From positions 806,001-870,000 of the forward strand of contig JAYQNS010000004.1 in NCBI GenBank assembly GCA_038144425.1: a DNA stretch of 64,000 bases, given 5' to 3'. Numbering within the stretch: position 1 is the stretch's first letter; each line of letters opens with the position of its first letter. This document shows positions 17,809 to 26,985 of this stretch, in pieces. The position numbers were made by a program, and so were the translations under genes. The notes under the pieces were generated by a model, which saw nothing but the letters and a program-made list of their open reading frames with translations, was not told the DNA's origin and did no database searches. The DNA comes from Salivita marina. GTDB lineage: Bacteria > Pseudomonadota > Gammaproteobacteria > Pseudomonadales > Azotimanducaceae.

Positions 17809-18686
17809 CCCTTCCCCGGCCAGGATGGCGGGGCGTCGGCCCAGCGAGACAGCCACGCAATAATCGGTGCCGGATCCTTCTTTGGCGCCGCGATTCGCGC
17901 GAGAGCGAAGCGCAGGGCAGCCAGCGCGAGTGCCCGGCCCCAGTCGCTATGCTCTGCGGCCTCAAGGGGTCTTTCCTCTTCATAGCCGCTTGCGAGAGCG
18001 GCAAGCTCGGCCTCACCTCCGTCAGCGAGATAAACCCAATCCAGCGCCACCACGGCGAGATCAAAGATCAGGGGCCCGCGCGCGGTGTGGTCGAAGTCGA
18101 TGAGCCCCGAGACCTGCCCGTCCTTAAAAAGCACGTTGTCGCGAAACAAATCCCCGTGAACCAAGCCCTGGGGTAGAGCCTCGCCAAGGGCCCAGGACGC
18201 CTGTAGGGCAAGAGCGCGGTCGAGCACCGATCGGGCCGTGCCCTCAACCGTTTCTACAATGCTGTTCATCCAGGGGACGTTTCGGGGGTGGGGCCGCCCG
18301 GGAAGGTCGCGCCCGAGGCGATGGGCCTCGCCTAGGGTCCGGCCGAGAGCGTAAAGGGCATCGGTATCGGGGTGCGTAAGGTGCGCCCCGGTGACCACCG
18401 GAATGAGCATGGCGAACTCATCGTGAAAGGGCTGAGCCCTTAGACCGTCGCGCCCAGGTTCGGGAAGGGGCACGGGCAAGCCGGCGGCGGCGAGGGCCGT
18501 CATCAAGCGAAAAGCGTCTTCCGCGGGCGGCGCGTCGCGCAGGGTGAGCACCCAGCGCTGGAGGGAAGGCCCGGCAAGGGTAACGAAGGCATTGCGGTTT
18601 TCGATACCCAGGGCGATCGCTTGGGCGTCGAGGAGCACGCCCTGATCCCAAGCCTCGACCACCTCTGACAGTTTTGACAAGTCCAT
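17805..18686 (-). CDS. thrB: Homoserine kinase, APH-type (ThrB2)
   Basis: Phosphorylates homoserine in threonine synthesis; threonine synthase is encoded at 49.0-50.4 kb. This is the aminoglycoside-phosphotransferase-fold type of pseudomonads rather than the GHMP type. Seen in the 293-residue protein: ALGIENRNAFV near the N-terminus, the catalytic loop LVHGDLFRDNV (Asp base and Asn) and the Mg-binding DFDHTARGP. The position beside a DUF2782 gene and polA matches the Pseudomonas order, which favours ThrB over a generic phosphotransferase. Confidence 0.85.
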   Translation of the reverse strand: MDLSKLSEVVEAWDQGVLLDAQAIALGIENRNAFVTLAGPSLQRWVLTLRDAPPAEDAFRLMTALAAAGLPVPLPEPGRDGLRAQPFHDEFAMLIPVVTGAHLTHPDTDALYALGRTLGEAHRLGRDLPGRPHPRNVPWMNSIVETVEGTARSVLDRALALQASWALGEALPQGLVHGDLFRDNVLFKDGQVSGLIDFDHTARGPLIFDLAVVALDWVYLADGGEAELAALASGYEEERPLEAAEHSDWGRALALAALRFALARIAAPKKDPAPIIAWLSRWADAPPSWPGKG

Positions 18687-18804
18687 TTAATATTGCCCAA
18701 ACGTCAATTTATTGACAATAAACTATTGAAATATAACAGTATTTTTTGCATTCCAGGGATGCTGACAGTAATATTTTACGAGGTGAATTGGTGAGTAGAC
18801 GCTA
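18687..18804. promoter_or_regulatory. AT-rich divergent intergenic region
   Basis: A 118-bp stretch strongly richer in A+T than its surroundings, between thrB (left) and a hypothetical gene (right). It contains TTGACA-like hexamers at 18674-18679 and 18712-18717, TATAAC at 18732-18737 and an inverted repeat around TCAATttATTGA. No single -35/-10 pair has ideal spacing, so promoter positions remain open; both flanking genes must be transcribed from here. Confidence 0.45.
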
Positions 18805-19311
18805 ATGAGCTTCACGAGAACCCTCGTCTTACTGTTCGCCCTTGGGGGGACCAGCGCAGTTATCGCTTCCGTATTCATGCCCGGCGCGTCAGACGCCAGG
18901 GTCCGATACGCCCTGGAGGACCGCTTTGCGGTGGAGGCGCGGGTGGGTGCAGCACCCCGGCTCCGTCTTCGTCCGCCGGTGACCTATCGCTTGATCGATG
19001 ATCACATTGTCGCTGAGGTCGGGGACCAGCTGGTGCATTTCCCAAAGGAAGCGTGCCAGATCATGGACCTCGATGCTTGGAGTTGCATCCGGGAAGACGA
19101 CCAGGGTCCGGGGCGCATCGAGTTTGGCTACCGTCGGGGCCGCTACTTCGAGGTGCCCATCGACCGAGAGGGCCGCCAGGGCACGCCTCGCTCAGCGCAT
19201 AGTGATGTGTCACGTTTTCAGTATCTTTGGGTGGCCTGCCAGTGGCAGTGGCACGAATCGGGCTCCGATGCATTACTAAGCTGCCCGACGACCCTTCTTG
19301 CGGGACCCTAG
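18805..19311 (+). CDS. Hypothetical exported or membrane-anchored protein
   Basis: A 168-residue protein I do not recognise. It has an N-terminal hydrophobic segment (about 5-25) that could be a signal peptide or anchor and a mature part with four cysteines (one each in EACQIM, WSCIRE, VACQW and LSCPTT), suggesting disulfides in the periplasm. Tryptophan/glutamine-rich WVACQWQWHESG lies near the end. It sits alone between thrB and DUF2782/polA. No catalytic motif seen. Confidence 0.6.
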   Translation: MSFTRTLVLLFALGGTSAVIASVFMPGASDARVRYALEDRFAVEARVGAAPRLRLRPPVTYRLIDDHIVAEVGDQLVHFPKEACQIMDLDAWSCIREDDQGPGRIEFGYRRGRYFEVPIDREGRQGTPRSAHSDVSRFQYLWVACQWQWHESGSDALLSCPTTLLAGP

Positions 19312-19320
19312 GGGCAGCGC

Positions 19321-19641
19321 CTAGAACTCAAGGAGAATCCATTGGGGCAGCCAGCGGTCTGCCCGTTCTAGGTTTCCGTAGCCTTTTGTGGGATCAGCAG
19401 GCACCAGGGTGTAAGCCTTTCCTACCTTGGGCACCACCCGAATCGCCCGTAGCTCGCCGTTCTGGCGAAATTCGTAGACCGTTCGGTCCGTCCCCTGAAC
19501 CACGGTGATATCCTGTCCCCGAAGCTGGGGTGAGGTGGCCTCTTCGCTCCGAAGAAGGGGTGCCTGCAGGATCAAGATAAGGCCCAGGATTCCCTGGAGC
19601 CCTAAGCGAATCCGCTCTCCCGGTTTGTGGGCCCGTGGCAT
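19321..19641 (-). CDS. DUF2782 family periplasmic protein
   Basis: 106 residues: an N-terminal signal segment (about 12-31) followed by a small domain with VYEFRQNGELRAIRVVPKVGKAYTL split over two strands, the DUF2782 signature. Its place between thrB and polA, on the opposite strand to polA, is the usual one in gammaproteobacteria. The function of the family is not known. Confidence 0.8.
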   Translation of the reverse strand: MPRAHKPGERIRLGLQGILGLILILQAPLLRSEEATSPQLRGQDITVVQGTDRTVYEFRQNGELRAIRVVPKVGKAYTLVPADPTKGYGNLERADRWLPQWILLEF

Positions 19642-19691
19642 GGGGCCTCCCGATGACGCCCGCCTGGGCCCTGGTGACTATGGTGACACCA

Positions 19692-22442
19692 ATGAGCGAC
19701 GCACAACATCCATTGGTGTTAGTAGATGGCTCGTCCTATCTCTTCAGAGCGTTTCACGCCCTACCGCCCTTGACCAACAGTGAAGGTCAGCCGACCGGGG
19801 CAATCCGGGGGGTGGTGAACATGCTGCGGCGTCTGCGCCAAAGCTACCCCGAGAGCCCCTTTGCGGTGATCTTCGATGCGCCGGGAAAAACCTTTCGTAG
19901 CGACCTCTACCCGGATTACAAGGCCCACCGGCCGCCCATGGATCCAGATCTCCGGGCACAAATTGCCCCGCTCCACGAGGTGATCCGCGCCCACGGCTTC
20001 CCCTTGATTATGGTGCCCGAGGTCGAGGCGGATGACGTAATTGGTACCCTCGCCACCGAGACCGCTGGCCAGCGGCCGGTGGTCATTTCCACCTCGGATA
20101 AGGATCTCGCCCAGCTAGTGACTGCCCAGGTCACGCTGGTCAATACTATGACCGACACTATCCTTGATCGGGCGGGGGTGCGGGAAAAGTTTGGCGTGGA
20201 CCCGGAGCAGATCATCGACCTTCTCGCCCTCACGGGGGATAGCGTCGATAACATCCCGGGCATTCCTAAGGTGGGGCCGAAAACCGCTGCCAAGTGGCTG
20301 AACCAGTTTGGCAGCCTTGATCAGATCATGGCCCGGGCCGAGGAAGTGACGGGCAAGATCGGCGAAAGCCTTCGCAGCCACCTCGACCAGCTGCCCCTGT
20401 CCCGTACCCTGGCCACGATCAAGTGCGATGTGGTCCTGGAGCAGGGCCCGGAGGACCTCTGGCCTTCTGCCCCTGACGATGCGGTGCTCCGGGACTGGTT
20501 TCAGCGCCTAGAATTCAAAGCGGAACTCAGGGCCCTTGAGGGCAAGGGGGACGACGGGGCAGGGGGCAACCGCGGGGAGGTCCAGACCGAGGCTTCGGCT
20601 CGCGAAGGCGAGCCCGATCTGCCCAAGGCTAAGCCTGGGCGCTATGAAATCATCTTGGATGAAGCGTCGCTTGCGCGATGGATCAAGCGTCTTGAGGACG
20701 CGCCCTGCTTTGCCTTTGATACGGAAACCACGAGCCTCGCCTACATGGCAGCGGAGCTCGTGGGCGTGTCCTTTGCGGTTACCGCCGGTGAGGCGGCCTA
20801 CGTCCCCTTTGGCCATCGCTATCTAGGCGCGCCAGCGCAGCTTTCTCAGACCCAGGTGCTTGAAGCCCTGCGGCCCCTCTTAGAAGATCCTGCGAAGCCC
20901 AAAATTGGCCAAAACTTAAAGTACGACGCGAGCGTCCTGGCGCGGGCGGGCATCATGCTCCAGGGCATTGCTTACGACACCATGCTCGAGTCCTACGTGC
21001 TCGATGCGGTAGGCGGTCGTCATAACATGGACGACCTGGCCCTGCGGCTTCTCGGTTATCACACCACGGCCTTCGAGGCGGTGGCTGGGAAGGGGAAGGA
21101 CCAGCTGACCTTCGATCAGGTGAGCCTGGAGCAGGCGGGCCCCTACGCGGCAGAGGACGCGGATGTCACCTTCCGTCTTCACGAAGCCCTCTGGCCGCGC
21201 TTGGCCCAAACCCCGAGCCTGTTGTCGGTTTACGAAACCCTCGAGGCGCCCCTTGTTCCCGTGCTATCCCGCATCGAACGCAATGGCGCGCTCATCGACA
21301 CGGCGCGCCTTCGCGCCCAAAGCGCGGAGATCGCCGAGGCCCTCGTGGGCCTCGAAGGGCAGGCCCATGAATTAGCGGGAGGTCCCTTCAACCTGGCCTC
21401 TACTAAGCAGCTTCAGGAAGTGCTTTACGAAAAGCTCGAGCTACCGGTGCTGAAGAAGACACCTAAGGGCGCGCCCTCCACGGCGGAGCCGGTCCTCGCT
21501 GAGCTGGCCCACGACTATCCGCTTCCGGCGGTAATCATGCGCTACCGCACCCTGGCGAAGCTCAAGAGCACCTACACGGACACTCTCCCGCAGCAGGTGA
21601 ACCCGGAAACGGGGCGCATTCACACCTCCTACCACCAAGCGGTGACGGCAACCGGGCGCCTGTCTTCCTCCGAGCCCAACCTCCAGAACATTCCGATCCG
21701 CACGGAGGAAGGGCGGCGCGTGCGCCAGGCCTTTATCGCGCCCCCGGGCCATCGCCTCCTGGCGGCGGACTACTCGCAAATTGAGCTCCGCATCATGGCG
21801 CACCTGTCCGAGGATCCGAGCTTGTGCGGGGCCTTCGCCGAGGATCGGGACGTACATCAGGCCACGGCGGCGGAGGTTTTTGACGTCGCTCTTGAGGCGG
21901 TCACCGGCGAGCAGCGCCGCCGCGCCAAGGCCATCAACTTTGGCCTGATCTATGGCATGTCGGCCTTTGGGCTGGCGCGTCAGCTGGGCCTAGAGCGGGG
22001 GGAGGCCCAGGGTTACATCGATCGCTACTTTGAGCGTTACCCCGGGGTAAAGGCCTACATGGACCGCACCCGAGCCCTAGCGGCGGAGCAGGGGTATGTA
22101 GAGACCCTCTTTGGGCGACGCCTCTACCTGCCGGAGATTCGGGTGCAAAACCAGCAGCGGCGCCAGGCTGCGGAACGCACGGCCATCAACGCGCCGATGC
22201 AGGGCACGGCGGCGGACATCATCAAGCGGGCCATGATCGCGGTGGATCGCTGGCTCCATGAGGCTCCGGATGCTGCACGCATGATCATGCAGGTCCACGA
22301 CGAACTCGTCTTTGAGGTTCCCGAGGGGGCGGTGGACGCCGTGACGGCCGAGGTGCGTCGCTACATGGAGGGCGCTGCGGAGCTTCGCGTACCCCTAAAG
22401 GTCGACGTGGGGGTGGGCGCCCACTGGGACGAGGCGCACTAG
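19692..22442 (+). CDS. polA: DNA polymerase I
   Basis: Repair and Okazaki-fragment polymerase. The 916-residue protein has the 5'-nuclease domain (about 1-300; LVDGSSYLFRAFHALP, EADDVIGTLA, TGDSVDNIPG), a 3'-5' exonuclease domain (about 320-520) that keeps the catalytic FDTET, and the family A polymerase domain (DYSQIELRIMAH, the O helix with RRRAKAINFGLIYG, and QVHDELVFEV). I start at MSDAQHPLVLVDGSS (19692) rather than an earlier in-frame ATG that overlaps the divergent DUF2782 start. Confidence 0.98.
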   Translation: MSDAQHPLVLVDGSSYLFRAFHALPPLTNSEGQPTGAIRGVVNMLRRLRQSYPESPFAVIFDAPGKTFRSDLYPDYKAHRPPMDPDLRAQIAPLHEVIRAHGFPLIMVPEVEADDVIGTLATETAGQRPVVISTSDKDLAQLVTAQVTLVNTMTDTILDRAGVREKFGVDPEQIIDLLALTGDSVDNIPGIPKVGPKTAAKWLNQFGSLDQIMARAEEVTGKIGESLRSHLDQLPLSRTLATIKCDVVLEQGPEDLWPSAPDDAVLRDWFQRLEFKAELRALEGKGDDGAGGNRGEVQTEASAREGEPDLPKAKPGRYEIILDEASLARWIKRLEDAPCFAFDTETTSLAYMAAELVGVSFAVTAGEAAYVPFGHRYLGAPAQLSQTQVLEALRPLLEDPAKPKIGQNLKYDASVLARAGIMLQGIAYDTMLESYVLDAVGGRHNMDDLALRLLGYHTTAFEAVAGKGKDQLTFDQVSLEQAGPYAAEDADVTFRLHEALWPRLAQTPSLLSVYETLEAPLVPVLSRIERNGALIDTARLRAQSAEIAEALVGLEGQAHELAGGPFNLASTKQLQEVLYEKLELPVLKKTPKGAPSTAEPVLAELAHDYPLPAVIMRYRTLAKLKSTYTDTLPQQVNPETGRIHTSYHQAVTATGRLSSSEPNLQNIPIRTEEGRRVRQAFIAPPGHRLLAADYSQIELRIMAHLSEDPSLCGAFAEDRDVHQATAAEVFDVALEAVTGEQRRRAKAINFGLIYGMSAFGLARQLGLERGEAQGYIDRYFERYPGVKAYMDRTRALAAEQGYVETLFGRRLYLPEIRVQNQQRRQAAERTAINAPMQGTAADIIKRAMIAVDRWLHEAPDAARMIMQVHDELVFEVPEGAVDAVTAEVRRYMEGAAELRVPLKVDVGVGAHWDEAH

Positions 22443-22566
22443 GGCCGGGGGCGTTGGAACTTTTCCGGCTCCCAGGGCTCTAAGGAGGGCTGGTCAGGTC
22501 ATTGCCCCTCCCTCCCCAAGACCCTAATGACCGCGGCGCCAACCCCTTTGGCGCGACCAGCCTTCG

Positions 22567-22597
22567 CCCCAGGGCTCCCCGGCCCTGGGGTTTTTTT
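22567..22597 (+). terminator. Intrinsic terminator of polA
   Basis: Perfect 9-bp stem CCCCAGGGC / GCCCTGGGG (22567-22575 and 22582-22590) with a 6-base loop, followed by seven T (22591-22597). It lies between the convergent polA and engB and its T run touches the engB stop codon. Confidence 0.9.
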
Positions 22598-23324
22598 ATG
22601 CGCCGCTTTCTTCGTCACCCTCGGGCAGGGGGAGATTCAACCAGTCGCGAAGCTGGCGCAGAACGGTTACCGCCCCCTGGCCCCGAAGGGCGCTAAATAG
22701 CACCGGGGTAACCGTGGGGTGGGCCGCCGTTTCCGCTTCGGCTTGGCGCATGACCTCGAGCTGAGCTTCGAAGCCAAGCTTGTCGACCTTATTCAGCAGC
22801 ACGAGTACGGGGAGGGCCGCCTGCCCTGCCCAACGTAGCAGCTGGCGGTCGAAGGTCTGGAAGGGATGACGGACATCCATGACCAGTACAATCCCCACCA
22901 GCGCCTGGCGCTGGGCAAGATAGGCTTCCACGTGGGCCTGCCAATCGGCCTGAAGCTGGCGATCGGTCTTGGCGTAGCCGTAGCCTGGGAGATCCACGAG
23001 GAAACGGTCCTCTCCGGCGCGGAAGAAGTTCAGGGCCTGCGTTCTTCCCGGCGTACGGCCGGTACGCGCGAGGCCCCGTTGCCCCGTAATGCGATTGAGC
23101 ACGCTGGATTTGCCCGCATTGGAGCGTCCTGCGAAGGCCACTTCTCGTCCCGCGTCCTCGGGGGTTTCCGCCAGGCTAGGGGCGCTGAGGACGAATTCCG
23201 CGGTAATGCGCAGCCGGGGGTCGAAGATGTCACCCTCTGCCGCCTTTCGTGCATAGGGATAGGGGGCATGAGGGTCGCGCTTTGCACGATGGCGTGCGTT
23301 GGGCGTTGGGGGCCGCCGGGCCAT
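22596..23324 (-). CDS. engB: Ribosome biogenesis GTPase EngB (YsxC/YihA)
   Basis: Essential GTPase in 50S subunit assembly. G motifs are visible: G1 AGRSNAGKSS, G2 around TPGRTQALN, G3 DLPGYG and G4 NKVD. The start at 23324 (MARRPPTPNARH) gives about 242 residues; a GTG at 23345 would add seven. An N-terminal basic extension of roughly 30 residues precedes the GTPase domain, longer than in E. coli. Convergent with polA and divergent from the cytochrome c4 gene. Confidence 0.95.
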   Translation of the reverse strand: MARRPPTPNARHRAKRDPHAPYPYARKAAEGDIFDPRLRITAEFVLSAPSLAETPEDAGREVAFAGRSNAGKSSVLNRITGQRGLARTGRTPGRTQALNFFRAGEDRFLVDLPGYGYAKTDRQLQADWQAHVEAYLAQRQALVGIVLVMDVRHPFQTFDRQLLRWAGQAALPVLVLLNKVDKLGFEAQLEVMRQAEAETAAHPTVTPVLFSALRGQGAVTVLRQLRDWLNLPLPEGDEESGA

Positions 23325-23371
23325 GGGATTGCTCTCAGAAACCACGGGTGAAAGACACTGGCATGGGGAGG

Positions 23372-23400
23372 TTCAGTAGGGCAAGCACATTAGCTATACT
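23372..23400 (+). promoter_or_regulatory. Predicted sigma-70 promoter of cytochrome c4 and dsbA
   Basis: TTCAGT (23372-23377), 17-bp spacer, TATACT (23395-23400), about 100 bp upstream of the cytochrome c4 start codon. Good -10, moderate -35. Confidence 0.5.
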
Positions 23401-23506
23401 CCGCGTCCCAAAGCGGACTGCCCGGGCCTCGTGGCAGTTATCGACCCAACCATGAGCGCTTCTACCCGGGTGAAGGCTTGCGCTCCGTTTAGCGAAGGAA
23501 CCGAAC

Positions 23507-24160
23507 ATGTTGTCCATTCTGTCCCGAACGCTTCTTCCGCTCTCGTTCCTGGTGAGCTCCGCGGCCTTTGCAGCCTCCGCGGCGCCGGGCATGCCTCCGG
23601 CAGGGGAAGCCCGTGGCGATGCGGCCGCGGGTCAAGCGGCGGTGCTTGTGTGTTCTGCTTGCCACGGTCAGGAAGGGAAGGCCATCCTGCCGACCTATCC
23701 GAACCTTGGCGGCCAGCACTATAGCTACCTCCTCAGGCAGATGCGTGCCTTCAAAGGCGGCGATCGCTACGCGCAACTCATGATGGGCCAGGTGGATAAC
23801 CTCCCGGATGAAACGCTGAAAAACATTGCGGCCTTCTATGCCGACAAGGCGCTGCAGGAGGGCGACCCGGGCACGGCCGATCTCGCTCTTGGGGAAAAGA
23901 TCTATCGAGACGGTCTACTCGATAAGGGCGTCCCCGCATGCAGCGCGTGCCATTCCCCTCGAGGCCTGGGCAACGGTCCCGCGGGCTTCCCGGTGGTCTC
24001 CGGGCAGAACGCGGGTTACGTGGATGAGCAGCTGAAGGCCTACCGGGCCGGCGAGCGTGCCACCGACGAAAGCTATGGTCAGATGATGCGTGGTGTGGCT
24101 CGGAATCTAAACGACGAAGAAATTGCAGCGGTGAGCGCCTACGTGCAGGGGCTTCGCTAA
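23507..24160 (+). CDS. Cytochrome c4, diheme
   Basis: Periplasmic two-heme electron carrier able to feed terminal oxidases. The 217-residue precursor has a signal peptide (about 1-25), two heme motifs CSACH (residues 49-53 and 145-149) and two tandem class I cytochrome domains, each with a later methionine ligand region (LMMGQVDNL and GQMMRGVARNL). The EngB-cc4-DsbA neighbourhood is standard. A likely electron donor to the aa3 oxidase encoded upstream, by inference. Confidence 0.95.
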   Translation: MLSILSRTLLPLSFLVSSAAFAASAAPGMPPAGEARGDAAAGQAAVLVCSACHGQEGKAILPTYPNLGGQHYSYLLRQMRAFKGGDRYAQLMMGQVDNLPDETLKNIAAFYADKALQEGDPGTADLALGEKIYRDGLLDKGVPACSACHSPRGLGNGPAGFPVVSGQNAGYVDEQLKAYRAGERATDESYGQMMRGVARNLNDEEIAAVSAYVQGLR

Positions 24161-24163
24161 GCC

Positions 24164-24853
24164 ATGGCGCCCCAGGCCTTCGGAAGGGCGGTGCGCCGGG
24201 CGCTTTTAGGGGCTGCTCTGGCCGCTGCTGGCAGCCTGGCTGCCGACGAGGGTCCCTTCGAAGAGGGTACGCATTACCACCGGTTACCGGTCCCCGTGGC
24301 GACGGCGGCGGACGCGGTGACGGTTACGGAGTTCTTCTCCTACGCCTGCGGTCATTGCTTCCAGTTTGACCCGGAGCTTGATCATTGGGCTGAAGGCACG
24401 GCGGAGGATGTGGTGCTTGAGCGCGTACCTGCGGCGTTCTCTCCCCTTTACGAGCTCTTGGCCGAGGCCTACTACGTCGCTCGCGCGTGCAAGGTGCTTC
24501 CCGTGACCCATACACCCCTGTTCCGGGCCCTTCACCTTGAGCGGAAGCCCCTCCGAAGCCAGGAAGCCATTGCTCGCTTCTTTGCCGATAAGGTTGATGA
24601 AACGCCGGTACCGGGAGCGTCCTGCACCACGGAAGAGGACTTTCTCAAGACCTTTAAGTCCTTTGGGGTTCGCAGTGCTATCAACCAGTCGAAGAGCCGC
24701 GCGAAGGCCTATCAGGCACGGGGTGTTCCTGCGCTTATCATCGATGGCGCCTTCCGCACCGACGGGCAAAGCGCAGGGAGCAACGAAGGCATGCTCCAGG
24801 TCGCCGATGCCCTTATCGAGAAGCGCCGAGCCGAAAAGGCGTCCACGCCCTAG
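24164..24853 (+). CDS. dsbA: Thiol:disulfide interchange protein DsbA
   Basis: Periplasmic oxidase that introduces disulfides into folding proteins. The 229-residue precursor has a signal peptide (about 1-27), the thioredoxin active site CGHC (residues 62-65) in FFSYACGHCFQFDPEL, an inserted helical domain and the cis-Pro loop GVPALIIDG. It starts three bases after the cytochrome c4 stop, so the two form an operon. An extra cysteine pair in the insert (ARACK, GASCT) is notable. Confidence 0.93.
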   Translation: MAPQAFGRAVRRALLGAALAAAGSLAADEGPFEEGTHYHRLPVPVATAADAVTVTEFFSYACGHCFQFDPELDHWAEGTAEDVVLERVPAAFSPLYELLAEAYYVARACKVLPVTHTPLFRALHLERKPLRSQEAIARFFADKVDETPVPGASCTTEEDFLKTFKSFGVRSAINQSKSRAKAYQARGVPALIIDGAFRTDGQSAGSNEGMLQVADALIEKRRAEKASTP

Positions 24854-24949
24854 CATCCTTCGCCCTTCATCGGCTTAGAACCCCTCTCTTGATGACAGCC
24901 GGCCGTCCCCGGTTTAGGGTGACGGAGCTCGGCGTTTAGGGGAGACGCA

Positions 24950-26020
24950 GTGACAACGCGCTTTGGGATCATTGGCACGGGAATGATGGGCTGCGAGCAC
25001 ATCCGAAACCTGGCCCAAATTGATGCGGCGGACGTGGTCGCCATCGCCGATCCCCACGAGAGCTCCCGTCGAGCGGCATTAAAGGCCTGTTCGGGCCGCT
25101 TCAGCCCCGATTGCTACGAACATTACGATGACCTTCTCGCCCGAGACGACGTCGATGCGGTGGTGATCGCGACCCCCAACTACACCCACCATTCCGTGAT
25201 GGCTGCTGTTTTTCAAACGGATAAGCACGTGCTTTTGGAAAAGCCCCTGGCGACCACCATGGCCGACTGCAACGCGTTGGTGGCCCAGGCTCAACGCCAT
25301 CGGGGCTTGGTGTGGGTGGCCCTTGAATATCGCTACATGGCGCCCATCGCTAAGACCCTAGAGCTGCTTCCCAACCTCGGCGCCATTCACATGTGCGCCA
25401 TTCGGGAACACCGTTTTCCCTTCCTCCATAAGGTGGGCGCCTGGAATCGCTTCAATCGCTATTCCGGAGGAACGCTGGTGGAGAAGTGCTGTCACTTTTT
25501 CGACTTGATGAACCTCATGGTCCCTTCGACGCCCCGGCGCGTGATCGCGTCCGGGGGGCAGAACGTCAATCACCTCCAGGAGCGTTACGACGGCGAAGTT
25601 CCCGATATCCTCGACAACGCTTACGTTATCGTGGAATACGAGGGGGGGCAGCGGGCCATGCTTGATTTGTGCATGTTTGCGGAGGGCGCCCGCCAGGAGC
25701 AGCACATCGTCGTCACGGGCGATCGGGGTCAGGTTGAGGCCACGGTACCGGGGACGGAGGTTTTTCTCAGCGATCGTACTGCCCGCACCCATCGCGCTAT
25801 CCCAGCGCCCCTGAGCCCCCAGGTTCGGGAGGTCGGTTTCCACCATGGGGCCAGCTATCTCGAGCACCTGGCGTTTCTTGAGGCGCTGGAAAGGGGCACG
25901 CCGGCGCGGGTGACGGTTGAGGACGGGCGCTTGGCCGTCGCCATCGGCCTCGCGGCGCAGCAGTCCATCGCCACCGGTCGTACCGTGGATCTTTCAGAAG
26001 TGGAGGGCTTTTCAGCATGA
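24950..26020 (+). CDS. Gfo/Idh/MocA family NAD(P)-dependent oxidoreductase
   Basis: A 356-residue protein with an N-terminal Rossmann domain (FGIIGTGMMGCEHIRNL), the conserved EKPLATTM motif (catalytic-site Lys) and a C-terminal alpha/beta domain including GGTLVEKCCHFFDLMNL, where the usual GG-x-x-D-x-G/H-x-x-D pattern is altered to GGTLVEKCCHFFD. Such enzymes oxidise sugars, inositols or related polyols, or reduce imines. GTG start with GGGGAGA upstream; the stop overlaps the next gene by 4 bases. The substrate is unknown; see the three-gene operon finding. Confidence 0.85.
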   Translation: MTTRFGIIGTGMMGCEHIRNLAQIDAADVVAIADPHESSRRAALKACSGRFSPDCYEHYDDLLARDDVDAVVIATPNYTHHSVMAAVFQTDKHVLLEKPLATTMADCNALVAQAQRHRGLVWVALEYRYMAPIAKTLELLPNLGAIHMCAIREHRFPFLHKVGAWNRFNRYSGGTLVEKCCHFFDLMNLMVPSTPRRVIASGGQNVNHLQERYDGEVPDILDNAYVIVEYEGGQRAMLDLCMFAEGARQEQHIVVTGDRGQVEATVPGTEVFLSDRTARTHRAIPAPLSPQVREVGFHHGASYLEHLAFLEALERGTPARVTVEDGRLAVAIGLAAQQSIATGRTVDLSEVEGFSA

Positions 26021-26985
26021 CGACGCGAACCCCGATCCCCATACCGCCCCTGGGCTTTGGGCTTTGGAAGCTGGCGCCGGAGGCCTGTGCCGATGCGGTT
26101 TACGAAGCCATTAAGGCGGGTTATCGGCACCTTGACGGGGCCTGCGATTATGGCAATGAGGCGGCTGTGGGGGAGGGCTTGGCCCGGGCTCTGGGGGATG
26201 GCCTTTGCCGTCGGGAGGACCTTTGGATCACGTCCAAACTCTGGAATACCTACCACGATCCAGAGCACGTACCCCTCGCTTTGGAACGAACGCTGGCGGA
26301 TCTACGCTTAGATTACCTGGATCTCTACCTGATCCATTTCCCCATTGCCCTGGCCTACGTGCCGTTTGAAACGCGCTATCCGCCGGAGTGGGTCTATGAT
26401 CCCGAGGCGCCGGATCCGGCCATGGTGCGTGCGCCTGTGAGTCTTCAGGCCACCTGGGCGGCGATGGAGAAGCTTCAGGCGGCCGGGAAGGTTCGCCACC
26501 TCGGGGTGGCCAACTACAATTCGGGTCTCCTGCACGACCTCATGGCCTATGCGCAGCGCGCCCCCTCCGTTTTGCAAATCGAGGCCCATCCCTACCTCAC
26601 GCAGGAACGTCTTGTCCGCTTGGCGCAGGACTATGGCCTAGCCGTGACCGCCTTTTCCCCCCTTGGCGCAGGGTCCTACCTTGAGCTCGGCATGGCCGAG
26701 GCGGGGGAGCAGATTCTTGAAGATCCGGTAGTACTGGCCATCGCAGAGCGCCACGGCCGAACCCCGGCGCAGGTGGTGCTGCGTTGGGCCCTTCAGCGCG
26801 GCACCTCCGTGGTAGTGAAGAGCACGCGCCCGGAGCGCATGGCAGAGAATCTGGCCGCTCGCGACTTCACGCTCGATGCGGACGCCATGGCGGCCCTCAG
26901 CGCGTTGAACCGAAACCGCCGCTTCAATGATCCGGGGGCCTTCTGTGAAGAGGCCTTCGGCACCTTTCATCCCATCTATGACTGA
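26017..26985 (+). CDS. Aldo/keto reductase (xylose reductase-like)
   Basis: A 322-residue (beta/alpha)8 oxidoreductase. The AKR signature is present: LDGACDYGNEAAVGEGL with catalytic Asp-Tyr, a Lys in ITSKLWN, the GVANYNSGLL segment and the NADP-binding VVKSTRPERMAENL near the C-terminus. It most resembles AKR2-type sugar reductases with the FPIALAYVPFETRYPPEW loop. Overlaps its upstream neighbour by 4 bases and its downstream neighbour by 8, so all three are co-translated. It probably interconverts a sugar aldehyde or ketone and its alcohol. Confidence 0.88.
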   Translation: MTTRTPIPIPPLGFGLWKLAPEACADAVYEAIKAGYRHLDGACDYGNEAAVGEGLARALGDGLCRREDLWITSKLWNTYHDPEHVPLALERTLADLRLDYLDLYLIHFPIALAYVPFETRYPPEWVYDPEAPDPAMVRAPVSLQATWAAMEKLQAAGKVRHLGVANYNSGLLHDLMAYAQRAPSVLQIEAHPYLTQERLVRLAQDYGLAVTAFSPLGAGSYLELGMAEAGEQILEDPVVLAIAERHGRTPAQVVLRWALQRGTSVVVKSTRPERMAENLAARDFTLDADAMAALSALNRNRRFNDPGAFCEEAFGTFHPIYD

